DNA of 64,000 nt from Anisodus tanguticus (taxonomy: Eukaryota > Streptophyta > Magnoliopsida > Solanales > Solanaceae): positions 47,682,110 through 47,746,109 of the forward strand of contig CM067553.1 in NCBI GenBank assembly GCA_034509755.1. The letters are read 5' to 3'. Of this stretch, positions 1 through 12,370 are shown in pieces; position 1 is the first letter of the stretch; every line of letters begins with the position of its first letter. Position numbers and translations under genes: made by a program. The notes beneath the pieces were generated by a model. That model was not told where the DNA came from. It searched no databases and was given only the letters and a program-made list of their open reading frames with translations.

Positions 1-671
1 TTATGCTAAACGAGCTTAAACAAAATACAAAAAATAAAAATAAGAACCAATAGGAAAACATATAAAACAATTAAAACAAACACTATTAAAATAGGTAAAA
101 ACCGACGGACGAAACCGATGCGGTTCTGTCAATTTTTTTTTTAAAGAAATCGACATCAATCCAGTCTTGTGAAGGGAGAGGACTCTGTGGACGGAAGGCG
201 GAAGCTACTATGTTATCTTGCTTTCCTCATTCACATTAGAGACAGACACATTGTGCACTCAAAATAATGAATGCCAAAAGAGAGATAGAAGAAAGAAGAT
301 CTGTATTGATTCTATCTCTATCTTTCGACATCTCTATTAAGAGATAGTGTCGTTTTTTCAAAATCAATGGACCGCTTCGGTTTTAAATGACGGCCTAGGT
401 CGGTTTGGCTTTCCCACGCTTTAGCCTTTTGAAATTAAAAGAAAACGACGGGGTTAATTATTTTTTTTAATATTTTTATTTGAACATTTTATATTTATAA
501 ATAAATAATATGAATATCCAAACAAATGACAGAGAACGTCAGTTTATTTTTATTTTTTATTTTATTAATTAATAAAACCGACGGCATCAGTAGATTTTTG
601 AAGAAGTCCTTTTTTTTGGAAAAAAACCAAAATCAGAAACCTGCATTTTCAGCACCCAACCTGCTAATACA

Positions 672-785
672 ATAATATATCCAGTATAATTTCAACAAGT
701 GAGATCTGAGGAGGGTAGAGTGTACGAAGATCTTACCCTATTTTGGGAGGTAGAGAGATTGTTTTTGATAGACGCTCGGCTCTCC
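672..785 (-). repeat. TS-type SINE / RTE 3'-tail fragment
   Basis: The minus strand shows GAGCCGAGCGTCTATCAAAA, GGTAAGATCTTCGTACACTC and TACCCTCCTCAGATCTCAC, then an ATATTATTG tail. This matches the Solanaceae TS-SINE consensus also present at 27742-27870, 47914-47993, 57595-57716 and 58195-58312. It is diverged and lies inside the CACTA element. Confidence 0.6.
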
Positions 786-1144
786 ACCCCACCTGCCAAT
801 AAAATCTGCAATTCAATATCCAGCTACAACCAACACTAAATGCTGTCAAATAAGTTCTAAATGAGCTACAACATCAACAACATCCTAATTATCAATCACA
901 AACGTCAAATGCGATACTAAATATCCATTAAAACGATCTAAAATGTCCACCAAAATTCAAAGTTTTCAACCAAAAGTACCATTAATATTTCTAAAGTGTT
1001 TCAACATATATGTCCATAAATGAAATCCTAACTAACTCTCATCATTGGATGTCCGGTCTACAAAGTCACCGTCTTCCTTCATGTATTCATCATTTTTTTG
1101 GGGGGGAGGGGGGGGGGGGATAGCGGGTCTCACTAAACCGTACG

Positions 1145-1512
1145 CATGCAATGTGGCTTAGACTTGTGCCTCAAGCGATTTGAGGCTCTCTTTGAGCATC
1201 CTGCTTTCCTCAACTTGTTGTGCTTCGCTCGTCGCTAATTTCCGATTTAGTTCTTTGATTTGTTGTGCCATAACTGCAACTTGAACACCATCAACTCCCT
1301 CGGCTTGTTGGGAAGATCCTTCACCTTGCAGTCTTGATTGGATGCGCTGAAAGTTATTCTTTGGGCCTAGACCGTGCGCTCAACCTTTTTGTATTCCTCT
1401 AACTGCTCTACACCACATTTTTGTCTCCAATTCAGGTAGAGGCTGGATCGGCTCGCCTTCAGACTGAGATTGGTTGTACTCCTGCACTTGTTGTTTATAC
1501 TGATTGTGCATA
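1145..1512 (-). pseudogene. C-terminal glutamine-rich / coiled-coil exon of the CACTA gene
   Basis: The minus strand can be read as a charged, glutamine-rich segment. It includes MAQQIKELNRKLATSEAQQ and then a leucine/glutamate heptad-like stretch ending SLKSLEAQV before a stop. Plant CACTA second genes (TNPA-like or Transposase_24 proteins) commonly end in such a coiled coil. The reading includes at least one interruption near 1380. Confidence 0.45.
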
Positions 1513-1723
1513 TTTAAAAATAAAAGTTAGTATATAACAAACATATCACAATTAAACTTATATCATTACTTAATTAATAAAATAATCACTTACATAAGTG
1601 AGCTCAGCCCTTTCCTCGACTCATACGTCCGGATCCGACTCATTTTTTTTACGTGAGTCGCTAGGAAGAGCTCATCCTGAGTCGGGTCATGTCCCGTCTT
1701 ATCTTTCTACAAAAAAGACAAAA

Positions 1724-1990
1724 TTAATAACTCAATAATAACATATTGATCGTACATAACTCTAAAAGTATATAATTACTAACCATTTTTCTAGCTACGT
1801 GTCCTTGACTTCTTGCACCCGCATTGTGCAAGTAGCCACCTTTCTGGGACACACGGGCAGTCTTTGCCTGCTTAGATTTGGCGATAAACTCATGAGTTTG
1901 CCAATAGGTTTTAAGTTGCTCCCATTTTCTGTCGGTTAGCCAATAAAGCTTTCTATTATACTTCCGAGCCCTCAAAAACCAGTCAGACAA
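1724..1990 (-). pseudogene. plant transposase_24-like exon of the CACTA element
   Basis: The 88-residue reading frame contains RKLYWLTDRKWEQLKTYW, a lysine-rich linker and GGYLHNAGARSQGHVARKM. This layout matches the plant transposase (Ptta/En/Spm, Transposase_24-like) region in which a W-x2-L-x2-YW block precedes a small-residue motif and then H(A)xRxxM. It is followed by a probable donor and then a further exon at 1145-1512. No start codon with context is needed, because it is an internal exon. Confidence 0.6.
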
Positions 1991-2122
1991 TGTTGCACTC
2001 CAATTCCTTTAGAAGTTTTTAGCAACCCTTACATTGGGTTTTGAATCCCATGTACACGACATATTCAAATCAAATGACTAATTTACATGATATACATAAT
2101 TAAAACTTTATAAAGTATCTAA

Positions 2123-2270
2123 TAAGATGCATACCTTAAACTCATTAAACATAGCTTGTCGAGTATCATATGGAATCACACCCCATATAAGAGGTAAACA
2201 ATGCATCGCCTTGATTGAAAACATCTTCTCACTAGGAGCCTACCTTAAACGGTCATGTCCACATTTATTA
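2123..2270 (-). pseudogene. internal exon fragment of the CACTA-encoded protein
   Basis: The minus strand reads MFSIKAMHCLPLIWGVIPYD and ends in MFNEFK followed at once by GTATGC, a plausible splice donor. One in-frame stop lies upstream near 2245. The next coding block begins near 1990. I infer that this is an exon of the same transposon gene; the domain is not one I can name with certainty. Confidence 0.45.
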
Positions 2271-2471
2271 AAATCAACATCTTGCTTCAATCTCTTTGCA
2301 TGATAGTAATTTTTAGGTATGTCGAATTTCGAACTAACTAGTTCCCCACAAGCTTAATCATAGAGCTATAGCAGCTTCAACAACACTTCATTCTGATTTG
2401 ATATTAATCATTCTAACTGCAACAGATAAATTAGAATGTGGTCCCTATCCACAGTGGACGACTAGCCCTTT

Positions 2472-2920
2472 TCAATTCTTGATAGAAGTGCATTCAACTT
2501 CTTTATTAGGAGGTTGGTTAAAAATTGGTTTAGGTTCAAAACCAGAGTGTATCCCAAAAGCATCATTGACCTTATCATCAACTCTATCATATTGAACATG
2601 ACTATATTTTCGTGACCTACTACTTTCACCAACAACCAAATTATAAAATATACCATTGACCCCCTTAGTGTCTCCATGATCGGTCCAAACAAAATATTTA
2701 TTCTTAAAACCATGACGATATAAATGAAGCTTAACCATATTTGGTTTCACATGCTTTATACACTTACAATGCGAACAAGGACACCTAATGACCCCTTCAT
2801 TTTTAAAGGGTAAAGTGATATTGCATGTATGATAAACCTATTAACACCTTCAACAAATTCAGCATTCACACTCACACGATCACTATTAGTCCTATTATAC
2901 ATCCACATACGATGATCCAT
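2472..2920 (-). pseudogene. CACTA transposase-associated domain (Transpos_assoc-like) fragment
   Basis: From an ATG at 2920 the minus strand encodes MDHRMWMYNRTNSDR, the usual start of the transposase-associated domain of plant En/Spm proteins. After one frameshift near 2820 it continues with GVIRCPCSHCKC, a cysteine cluster typical of the domain, then LHLYRHGFKNKYFVWTDHGD. About 150 residues can be followed over two frames. The domain normally sits N-terminal to the DDE transposase, which is missing downstream. It cannot make a full product because of the frameshift and the lost catalytic part. Confidence 0.7.
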
Positions 2921-3402
2921 CTATAAAAATATATACCCACAAAATATTGAGGTTATAGAAATGTTGTAATTGTGTTTAAACTTGATTGAGCGGCCTAATT
3001 AGAATTCTCAATAACAATTCTAACTTTAATAACTTAAGAAAGCACAATCTCAACTAAAAACTAAATTGAAAAGTAAACTAGTCAAATAAAGTCTTATATT
3101 TTTTTTCACAAATTCAACATCAAAATATTTTTTTAAAATAAATAAATTAGAAGTATATTTTTTTTATTTTAAAAATTAAACCGACAGACGATGTCGGTTC
3201 TGTAAAATTATTTTTTTATTATTTGTATTAATTTTGGCAGAAAGAAAATTAACCGACGTACTCCGTCGGTTTTTAATAAAAAAAATTGAATAATAATTAA
3301 AAAGTAAGGAAAGCGACAGCCTACATCGGTTTTTCGTCAGCTTTTTTTAAATGCAGTCCGTCGATTTCCACATGTCGGTTTTTTTGCAGTTTTTTAGTTG
3401 TG

Positions 3403-3911
3403 AAAGTAAAAGGAGGCATAATACCCACAAAAGTAAGCCATTAAGGCATTTGTACAATATGCATGGGAGTAAATTTAGAATTTAAAATTTATTACTATGT
3501 GTTTCTACTATGATTTCATATAGGTTGGACAAAAATTAAATAAATTCAGGTGAACCCGTAAACAAAACGGATCCGACCCTGCATATGCATGCAAGACAAG
3601 AACTAATATCCATCTAGTCATCGATCTTACCTATAGCTCCAAATAGTTACATCAAGTATTTATTGAATAGGATTCCCCAATATAACTTTTGACATATTAT
3701 TGGGCCATCACATGATGACAAATTAATACAAAGTTGTTCAAGATATACATAGTTAATGAAGAATACTGACTGCTGGAAAATATTCCTAATTAAATATGCA
3801 AAGTTATAATGGAGAATCCTTTGCCAAAGTGTGTGAGAACAATATTTTTGTCCAAGTTAAAAAGCTTCGAATGAGAATTTTCTGTATCTCTTATGAAGAA
3901 TGATATCTATA
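3403..3911. other. intergenic stretch with no recognised gene
   Basis: AT-rich sequence between the CACTA terminus and the first copia LTR. No long open frame or repeat structure was recognised. Confidence 0.5.
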
Positions 3912-4074
3912 GGATTGTATTAATTTTTATTGGGAGCTTTTTTCATTAATACAATATATATATAGTGTATAATGTAAAATTCTAATGTAAGATGGATCCT
4001 ATAATTATCATAATTATACAACACTAATAATTACAAAATATATGGTGAATATTATACTAATATTCACTAATACA
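3912..4074 (-). repeat. 3' LTR of copia element A
   Basis: This 163-bp LTR begins TGTATTAG in the sense direction and is preceded by a GGGGG polypurine run next to the polyprotein stop. It aligns with two separated blocks, 8388-8440 and 14157-14248, which together are the 5' LTR. An 18-bp segment near 4047-4064 (reading gaatattatactaatatt) is absent from the 5' copy, probably a deletion there or a tandem gain here. Target duplications were not resolved. Confidence 0.75.
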
Positions 4075-7000
4075 CCCCCTTAGTCTGAGCGGGAGGAGGC
4101 CGGGCGCTTAGGATGGATCTGAAGTCGACGAATAGCAGTCTAGGTAGTCCTTTAGTGAATATATCTGCATACTGATATGAGGAGGGCACATGCAAGACCT
4201 TGACATCGAGAGCAACCTTTTCACGAACAAAGTGTATATCCATCTCAATGTGCTTGGTTCGCTGATGCTGAACCGGATTGTGAGATAAATAAATGGCAGA
4301 TATGTTATCACAATATACTAAAGACGCCTTACACAATGGACACTGAAGATCCAAAATAAGGTTTCGAAGCCAGCAGATCTCAGCAACAACATTTGCAACG
4401 CCTCTATACTCTGCTTCTGCACTCGAACGGAATAAGGTGGCTTGCCTCTGGGCAGACCAAGAAATAAGATTATCCCCTAAGAATACATAGTAGCCGGAGG
4501 TGGAGCATCGCATGTCCAGACAGCCTGCCCAATCAGCACCCGTATATGATAACAACATGGTCGGTGCTGAGGGGTATAAGTGCAATCCATAATCAAGTGT
4601 GCCCTTAACATATCGAATGATACGCTTAAGCGCGGTAAAATGAGGCTCCCTGGGGGCATACATGAATAAGCATACATGCTGAACAACATAAGCAAGTAAG
4701 ATACTGTAGTATATATGCAAGATTCCTGTAGAGTATGGGATCGGACACTGGATTACCATCAATAATACTAAGCTTTGATTTAGAATCAACCGGTGTGGAC
4801 ATGATCTTATAGTTTGCCATTTTAGCCCTGTACACTATCTCCTCTGCATACTTGCGCTGACACAAAAACATAGTATCTGCGAAACGAGTCACTGATATCC
4901 CCAAAAAATAGCTCAACTTTTCCAAGTCAGTCATAGCAAATTATCTTAAGTAATGCAATAATCTCATTTTTCAACAAATCAGATGAGGCAGTAAGCACAA
5001 TGTCATCCATATATAACAACAAATAAGAAATGTTACTACCTTGATGAAAAATAAACAAAAAATTATCACATTTACTGCATATAAATCCAATCTGCATGAT
5101 GTACCATGCAAAACGTTCATACCATGCTCTAGGGGCTTGTTTTAAAACATAAAGTGACTTACGGAGATGACATACATACTTAGGGACTGCTGGATGGACA
5201 AAACCAGACGGCTGGTGCATGTAAACAGTTTCTTTCAAATCCCATGTAGAAATACATTTTTCACATCAAGCTGATGAATCGGTCAATGCTTACCCATAGC
5301 AATACTCAGAACTGTGCGAATGGTAGCCGATTTAACAATCAGACTGAATGTCTCACCACAATCAATACCCTCATACTGATTCGCACCATTTTCCACAAGT
5401 CTCGCCTTATATATCTCTAGATCACCACTGTATCTATATTTGTGATGAAAAACCATATGCATCGGATCACATTCACCCCCTCTGGTCGAGGAACCGAATC
5501 CCAAGTGTGTTGTTGTGTTAAAGCATTAAATTCTTCACGCATGGTTGCATTCCAATTTGGGTCAAGTTTGGCTAATTTTAGATTTTTGGGAATTGGGAAT
5601 ATTATTTGGGTGGATAGGTTGAATTGGGCTTTAGGTTTGAAAATCCCGTGTTGGACATGAGTTTTCATGTAGTGCATGAGGGCAGGGGCAACGGCAAATT
5701 CAGTATTTGGGATGGGGTTTGGGTCAGGGGTAGATGCGGTAATCGGGATAGTGACTGATGGTGTGGTTACTGTATGGGGATAGGTCAGCGATGGTGACAG
5801 ATGGGAGGTGTGGCGAGATGTCGATGATGGTGACTAATGTGAGATGGCCATATCGGGTGGGAGATTCGAATCGGGTTGGTTTGTGGTGGTTTCCATTACC
5901 TGGTAAACTAGGTATAGGGTCGGGTTTTTCGGCATGGGTATGGGTGATAGAGCAACCGAGTGTTTGGACACCTAGAATGGGAGACTCGACAGTAATAGTA
6001 GAACAGTGGGTATGATAGGGTAGTGTGTTGGAGACTGGGTGCGTCGATTTCCGACGGGAACATGGGCAACCGATAGAAATCGAGACTGTGTAGGAAGGCC
6101 GATGGAGGTGACGGGTGGTATTGATGGCGACTGGGGGTAGCTGCCAGAGATGGCGGCAGTGAAATAACAACCGAATTACTACGCAGGTGGTGGACTACGG
6201 GAATATGCCTTGTAGTGGCTGTGGCAGTTGGTAGGGACGGACAATCCAATCAATTTCTAGTAGTGGCATACGGTGTCTGACCAGTGGGATTGGTGGAAGA
6301 TGGTGGTTGACCAGTGGGGTTGGTGGCAAACGATGGCTGAACATTGTCGACTATTGTCGGAATAGTGGTAGTATGCCGGAGAGTATGGTGGACAAGCGGT
6401 GATGTGTTCGAATCATTGAGAAATTGTTAATCAGTGACTTGGAATTTTTGAATGTTGTCGAATGGGAAAACGTATTCAACAAAGGTGACATGGCATGAGA
6501 TTATAATTTTTTCGGTGGATAGTTCATAGCACAAATACCCCTATGGTTTGACGGGAAACCTAGGAATGCATATGGAGTGGATCGAGGTGCTAGTTTGTAG
6601 GGGGCCGTGCATGTCATATTTGGGTAACAGAAATAACCGAAAATTCTAAGGTGATCATAGCTAGTGATCCGGTGGTAGAGAATTTCGGTGGGTGTTCAAT
6701 TTTGAATCGCACGGGTAGGTAAGATGTTAAGAATATGTTCTACAATTTTTAATGCATATAACTAAAATGTGGGGGGGGGGGGGGGGGGGGGAGGGACGCA
6801 TGAAACAGACGAGAACGGACCATGTTATTAATGGTACGAGAATTCTTTCTGCTTTACCATTTTGAGGGGAGGTATATGGGCACGAGAAATGAAAAACCAT
6901 GTCGTTAGCCGCACAGAATTTATGAAACATATAGTTATTGAATTCACGACCATTATCACATTGAAATGATTTTATATCTTTCTCAAATTGCATTTTGATC

Positions 7001-8136
7001 ATTGTACAAAATTCAACAAATTTGGAAAATACCTGAGATTTATGTTTAATCGGATAGACATAAAGAAAGTGAGAGAAATCATCCAGAAATACCAAATAAT
7101 ATTTGTGACATAGGTTGCTAGTCATAGGAGAAGTCTATACATCGGCATGAATAATATCGAAGAGAGAGAAAGTAATACTAAGAGAAGGCGTAAATGGTAG
7201 TCGGACATGTTTCCCTAGATGACTTGAGCAGCAATGGTGGGGAGGTTTCTCTTTATTACAGTGAGTTAAATTTCGATTTCAGAGAGAATAAAAAACATGA
7301 GCACTCGGATGACCAAGTCTACTGTGCCACGTTTATGAAGATATTGTTGCGAGAGCAGTGGGAGGAGTGACAATGGAAGCTAGAGAGGTGGGAGATGTAG
7401 TACTGACAGCGGACGTGTGTATGTAAGGATAGAGGTCCCCTTCACTATTGCACCGTGTCAAAAGATTCCTCGTACGGAGGTCCGTTACGAAAAACCCGAA
7501 TGGGTCAAAATTAATTAAGACGAAATTATTGGTGGCGAATTTTCTAACAGAGATTAGGTTTTTGATGATGTTCAGGGCATAAAAGACATTTTTAAGAGAG
7601 AAGTGAGGATGCGGTGGTGGGGTAAGGGTGTGGCCAAATCCTTGAATTGGAATGCGATGACCATTACCGACTATAATATATTGTGGAGTTTGTAACCTGC
7701 GCAGTTGAGAAAGATTACCAGAAATGTTGGTGAGATGAGACGTGGCGCCCGTGTCCATATACCACGCATTATCGGGCTGTTGACTGGTCAAAGTGCCAAA
7801 AATCTGGCCTAAATTGGCTTGGGGTGGGCTTGGGACGGACTGATGGGCTCTAGGATGTTGGGCCTGTCGATTGTGGCCTGGTGGTGTCGGTCCCAGACTA
7901 TTGGGCCAATGTTGGGCTATAGGACAATAAGCCTCACAGCCGAGGCCTGTCTGTAAGGCTCCCAGTTCGCTGGGCCACTGATGGGCTGCAGGGACATGGG
8001 CCGGATGAGCTTGTAACAGGCTGCTGGATTGTTGAAGGTGCCACTAGGCAGTTGGGTCTGGGACGCGGCTGGCAGCCCACTCCTCTGTAGTGCTTCTATC
8101 GCTGCCCGTAAAATCGCCGTGATTAATCTCCGCCAT
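4067..8136 (-). pseudogene. copia element A gag-pol polyprotein, gag internally deleted, several frameshifts
   Basis: A Ty1/copia polyprotein is read in order on the minus strand. A short gag start (ATG at 8136, MAEINHGDF) is joined to a proline/glutamine/histidine-rich linker. The protease has WYMDTGATSH (about 7760). The GAG-pre-integrase part has YALNIIKNLISVRKF. The integrase core carries the D of DDF and the D of CDNGREFNN (about 6910-7110), then a poly-G break at 6768-6792. RT has the YMDD box at 5002-5013, and RNase H runs YCDNISAIYLS through HIEMDIHFVREKV to DIFTKGL (4110-4310). Most of the capsid part of gag is missing: only about 340 bases separate the gag ATG from the protease. Stops and frameshifts make it inactive. 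It is the same lineage as element F at 58912-63810. Confidence 0.85.
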
Positions 8137-8375
8137 GAATACTTGCCGGAAAAAATTATGTCAGGGTTCGGGGCGTATATTTGTGGTGTATGTGAGGCAG
8201 TAGCAACCGTATACTCACTGTAGATTGGTTTGTTATAGAGATAAGGGGTCTGTGGAGGCTATATATTTACTGTATATCAGTGTATGCCAGTGGTATACGC
8301 CGGATTCCGGCGTCGAAAAAAGAAGAGGAGCGGCCAAAATTGAGGGGATTAGGGTAGGGAGGAAGTTTTGGCTTC

Positions 8376-8387
8376 TGATACCATATA
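8376..8387 (-). promoter_or_regulatory. primer-binding site region of copia element A
   Basis: The sense strand reads TGGTATCAGAAGCC beside the LTR end, close to the initiator-tRNA-Met complement (TGGTATCAGAG...) used by most plant copia elements. A TATA spacer separates it from the LTR. Confidence 0.65.
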
Positions 8388-8440
8388 TGATTGTATTAAT
8401 TTTCTTTGGGAGCCTTTCTCATTAATCCAATACATATATA
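8388..8440 (-). repeat. first part of the 5' LTR of copia element A (interrupted)
   Basis: Aligns with 3912-3964 of the 3' LTR and stops abruptly at catatatac. The rest of the LTR resumes at 14157. The two parts (53 + 92 bp) plus the 18-bp difference equal the 163-bp intact LTR, so the intervening DNA entered with almost no loss. Confidence 0.75.
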
Positions 8441-9125
8441 CCAAACTTAGGCCGATGATCTAAAGGGGATAACAGACAGGGAATGAATTGAGATATAAGA
8501 GATTGAAGAATCAATGGATAAATGAGATATGCAGAAAGCAAATCAAAATTAGCTTACAATTTAAGGTTCCAGTTAAGAAAACCATAAATCAAAGGTTCTG
8601 CAGGAATTTAAATCAAATAGGCGGTAGAACCAACCAAGTATTTAATGCAGGAATTTAAAAATTTAAAAGCATGAAGTATTTAAAAGATTAGGAGGTAATA
8701 CCATCCATAATCATATTTATTTAAAATGTTAAAATTTACATAGTATTTTGTCAATGAGATATACCTTGGGAATTTCTAAGGTATTTTGGATCATATGATA
8801 TGAGTCATATGAATTGAATCATATGACGGGTATTTTGATCTAACCTAAAGGGGATTTTATTTGGAGTTCTCATTTCTCTCTAGAAAAGAGTTGAAAGGAA
8901 AAGCTCACAAGAAAGAGAACTTAGAAAAAAGAACTTGTCTAACAAAGGGAGAAGGAGTCTCATTTTATAGGAGTTTTACATGGTATTTTCGTAATTAAAA
9001 AGGAATCTGACTATTCATCCAAGTGGAGAATGACTATTCATCCAAGTGAAGGATGACTATTCATTCGAGTGGAGAATGATGCCATCCATGATATCATTGA
9101 CTTTGGCATTTTCTTTAATTATTGC
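8441..9125 (-). other. viral non-coding region with a short tandem repeat
   Basis: No coding frame was found. At 9006-9082 a unit of about 26 bases built on gactattcatccaagtgg occurs three times with small changes. It sits where a leader or large intergenic region of the pararetrovirus is expected. A pregenomic promoter may have been here, but no convincing TATA/polyA pair was identified. Confidence 0.4.
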
Positions 9126-9155
9126 TGATCTATTTTGCTTTTACTGTTTTCTTTT

Positions 9156-9866
9156 TTAAAGTATCTTTTTTGAGCATTTTCTTTTGTCGGAATTTTCGTC
9201 TGAACTCTGCTCCGTGTATTTTGTCTTCTTTTGGCAATCTTTTTCAGAATCCACTGTTGCCAAAAACCGGACTGTCTTCAATATCAATTTCTGGTTCTTC
9301 TTCTTCTGATGAAGAGCCTTGTTTTGATGAAGATGATGCAAATATCAGAATTATGGCTTGTATTTCTTCTGGATTTTTGGCCGCAGCAAGCATTGAGGCC
9401 ATCTGGGATTTCTATGAAAGGAACTGGGTGTGCTCCGGTGTTTGTAGTGGTGCATGTACCTGAATAGACTTTCGGGTATTTAGCCATTCCTGAACTTTTT
9501 GTGGTGTGAGGCTTGCTGGTATTTTAAAGCTGTCCCACCACCTGATTTTGAACCTTCTTTGGATCGTTGGAATTTTATTTTCAGAATAATCTACAAACCA
9601 TGTGAATACCCATGGTAAATGGAATTTGGTGTGAAAAAGGTGTAATGACACAAATCTTTTTTCTTCCTCTGAGGGTTTATAAAGGGATTTGAAGAGGCTA
9701 AAAGATTTAGTGACTTGGGGTTTTTGTATTTCAAGGGTGGATCCAAATTGTTTTCACCATGAATTCCACCATGTTGGGAATTGGGATGGAATACACGAGG
9801 TATCAAAATGAAAGAGCCAAGTAAAACAAACGATCGGTATTTTGAACAAAAAAGGAATTGAATCAA
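9156..9866 (-). pseudogene. pararetroviral downstream ORF remnant (possible inclusion-body/transactivator-type ORF)
   Basis: Two short frames (9591-9866, 9412-9651) overlap. They contain WVFTWFVDYSENKIP and QRRFKIRWWDSF, followed by a serine/glutamate-rich and lysine-rich tail down to 9156. The position after RNase H suits the last ORF of caulimovirid genomes. I recognise the R-R-F-x-x-x-WW-D block as a recurring plant pararetrovirus-like motif but cannot assign its function from sequence alone. Confidence 0.45.
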
Positions 9867-10199
9867 ACTTGTTGGTAATCCCAGTAATTAAATGGAATAT
9901 TAAAAAAAATGGGGTATTTTAATTGAAAATTTCAGAAATTGTTTTTCTGGGGACTTGTGATATCACAAGTTAGGATTTTGAAAATTGAATTTCAAGAAAT
10001 GGTTTTTGAAAATAGATTTTTCGAAAAATGTTTTTGAGAAAGGGTTTTGAAAATTCTTTCTCTAATTTTATAAAATTTTGAGTGCGTTTATCTTCCGGAT
10101 GATCTCCTGTTTACGAATCTTGCCTTTGTAGTTTTGGGAATTTGTCAAGGAGTGAAAGGTGTTTAGTAATTCTTTCTTGGAGGGTTTTCTAGGTTTTTT

Positions 10200-11443
10200 C
10201 TCTGTTTTGAAGGAACTCACAGGTTAAGAAATCTGGAATAGAATTTGTTTCTTCTTTAATATATTCAATATCGAAATAAAAAATGCTAAGAATCGCTTGC
10301 CATCGTGCAAAAATCTATTTTGATGCAAGGTTTTGAACATCTTTTTGTAAAACTTCTCTAGCACTTTTGCAATCAATTCTAAGTAATTTTTTTATTTAGT
10401 AAATCACTTTGAAATTTTTGTATGCATAAGACGATGCTCAAAATTTCCCTTTTAATGGTAGAATAGTTTTTCTAGGTATCATTCCAGTGGCAGAAGTATA
10501 CTTGACTATACACTCTTTCCCACCTGATTTTTGTTTCAGGGTCCCTCCATAACCTAAGTCAGAGGCGTCTGTTTCTACGATCTTAGGTAGCTGAGGGTCT
10601 GCTAAATGAAGACACGAGATTTCTAGAACTTTCTTTTTAATATTCTGGACACAAGCAGTATGGTTACTAGTCCATGGAGCAGGATTTTTCTTTAGTCTAT
10701 CATGGAGTAGTTTTGCCATCTTATTAATCTCTGGACATAAATCTAAAATATAGTTTAGGCTTCCTAGGAATCCTTGTAATTGGGTTTTATCAGGGAATTT
10801 ATTAGCGAATTCTAAGGATCTTCTATAGGGGTGATTTTCCCCTGGGATATATAATGTCCTAGAAATGTTATCTTTGTCTGAAAAAGACTCATTTTTTATT
10901 TGGAAACTACCAAACCATTTTTCTTTGTAACATAGAAAAAAGTTTTGAGGTGTTTGAAATGTTCTTCCACGGAATTTGAGAAGATTAAGACATCATCAAT
11001 ATAAACAATGCAGAATTTTGAATAATCATTGAAGATGTCATTCATTATTCGCTAAAATTCAGAAGGGACATTTTTGAGACCAAAGGGCATTACATTCCAC
11101 TCATATTGTCCGAAGGGAACCGTAAATGCGGTTTTGTAACGATCTTTTGCAGAAACTTGGATTTGCCAAAAATCGGATTTCATATCAAATTTTGAAAATA
11201 TCAAGGCAGAGTGTAACTTCTGTAATAAATCTTTTTGTTTGGAATTGGGTATCTAATCCATTTTAGGGCTGTATTTAAAGGTTTGTAATTAATGACTAAT
11301 CTAGGAGTTCCTCTTTCTATTTCAAAATTTTTGTGTATATAGAACGCAACACAACTCCAAGGGGATCTAGATTTGGAAATTAGTTTTTTATTTTCATGAT
11401 CTTGAATTTCTTTTCTGCAGTATTGTTCAAGATCACTATTCAT
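10200..11443 (-). pseudogene. pararetroviral reverse transcriptase and RNase H
   Basis: The RT region includes SPWSCVAFYI and PRLVINYKPLN near the start (11280-11390) and a YIDD catalytic box at 10992-11003. A connection region follows, then RNase H with VETDASDLGYGG (about 10545-10580). Stop codons and frameshifts lie between 11201 and 10740 and after 10438. These are the hallmarks of a caulimovirid RT-RNase H, which copies pregenomic RNA in the cytoplasm; this copy cannot be translated as a whole. Confidence 0.75.
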
Positions 11444-11869
11444 TTGGATTGGTCTGACTTTTGTTGCAATTTATTTTTCATCAAAATCTTTTTTCATAAG
11501 GAAGATCTACGATATGTTGCTTTCTACTCCAAAAAGCATTTGGAATCTCAGAGCATATTTCGGTTTCAAAAGAATTTTGGAGTTTAGATATTTTTTATTT
11601 AACACCAGGTAATTCTAATTGTGTTTTTAATCTTTCAAAAGAAAAATCTTTTTTTCAGTTCTTGTAGATGGTATGATTTTCCTTGTATTTTTGCATTTGT
11701 ACTATCTTCGTGTATTGAACAAGCTCTCATTAGGTTGAGACTTCTTGTTTTCGGTTTTGTTATGAAACATAATTTTAATTTCTTTTTATTGAATTTAAAA
11801 GATACGAAATCACTATCTACCTTATAAGGGGTGATAAGATTCTTGAACGGCGTTCCTAAGATGATTGAA

Positions 11870-12370
11870 CGTGTATGTCATTTGTTAAAACAAATGATGT
11901 TTCTATAGAAACTCCGTCATTTTCTATTGACGCACTGGTTTTGGAAACAATTTTGATTTTAGTGCTGTTAGCAGCTGCTAATTTCTCACAAGTTTTTTCT
12001 CTAAATTTTTCTGGTAATATACCTGTTTTTATCAGATTTAAAACTGCTCCTATGTCAAAAAGTGCAATTGTTTGAATTCTAAAGTCGTCTGAAAATTGAA
12101 TGGTTATTTTTATTAGGTATCTTTTTGACGTGATTTGTCGTAGCTACTTAGAAAGTCTTCTGAGTTTTTTTCTAAATTGGATTCTTTCGTATTATGAGAA
12201 TCGGAGTTTTGTGGTATAGTTTTTGAAATGATTTTTTTATTAATAAAGAATCTCGCTTTTGTTTTTCTTTCAATTCTTTTATATCTGTTTGTACTAGTTT
12301 AATCTCTTTTTGTAGTTCTTGAACTGGTATTTCTAAGCTTGATTTTTTCTCCTTTTCTTGATTATTGGTC
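11870..12370 (-). pseudogene. pararetroviral aspartic protease region
   Basis: A retropepsin-like LFDIGAVLNLI motif is readable near 12030-12070. The usual D-T/S-G active site is D-I-G here, one sign of decay. Upstream (12172-12372) is a lysine/glutamate-rich coiled-coil-like stretch. It lies between the zinc knuckle and the RT, the usual place of the protease. Confidence 0.55.

Larger units (their letters stand above)
1..3402 (-). mobile_element. CACTA (En/Spm-like) DNA transposon, one end cut off by the window
   Basis: The sense strand is minus. The end at 3402 reads CACAACTAAAAAACTGC inward, a CACTA-like terminus. Both flanks of the element carry many subterminal copies of an AACCGACGG / CCGTCGGTT motif (about 100-430 and 570-590; again 3180-3380), as expected of CACTA elements, where subterminal repeats bind the element's own protein. 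The interior holds exon-like fragments of CACTA-associated protein domains in the correct order. The catalytic TNP2/DDE transposase between them is not visible, so this looks like an internally deleted, non-autonomous copy. The other terminus lies before position 1. A poly-G tract is at about 1100-1119 and a SINE-like insert at 672-785. Confidence 0.75.

Noticed and set aside
5758..6015. 85-codon plus-strand frame
   Set aside because: Antisense to the copia element A linker between integrase and RT.
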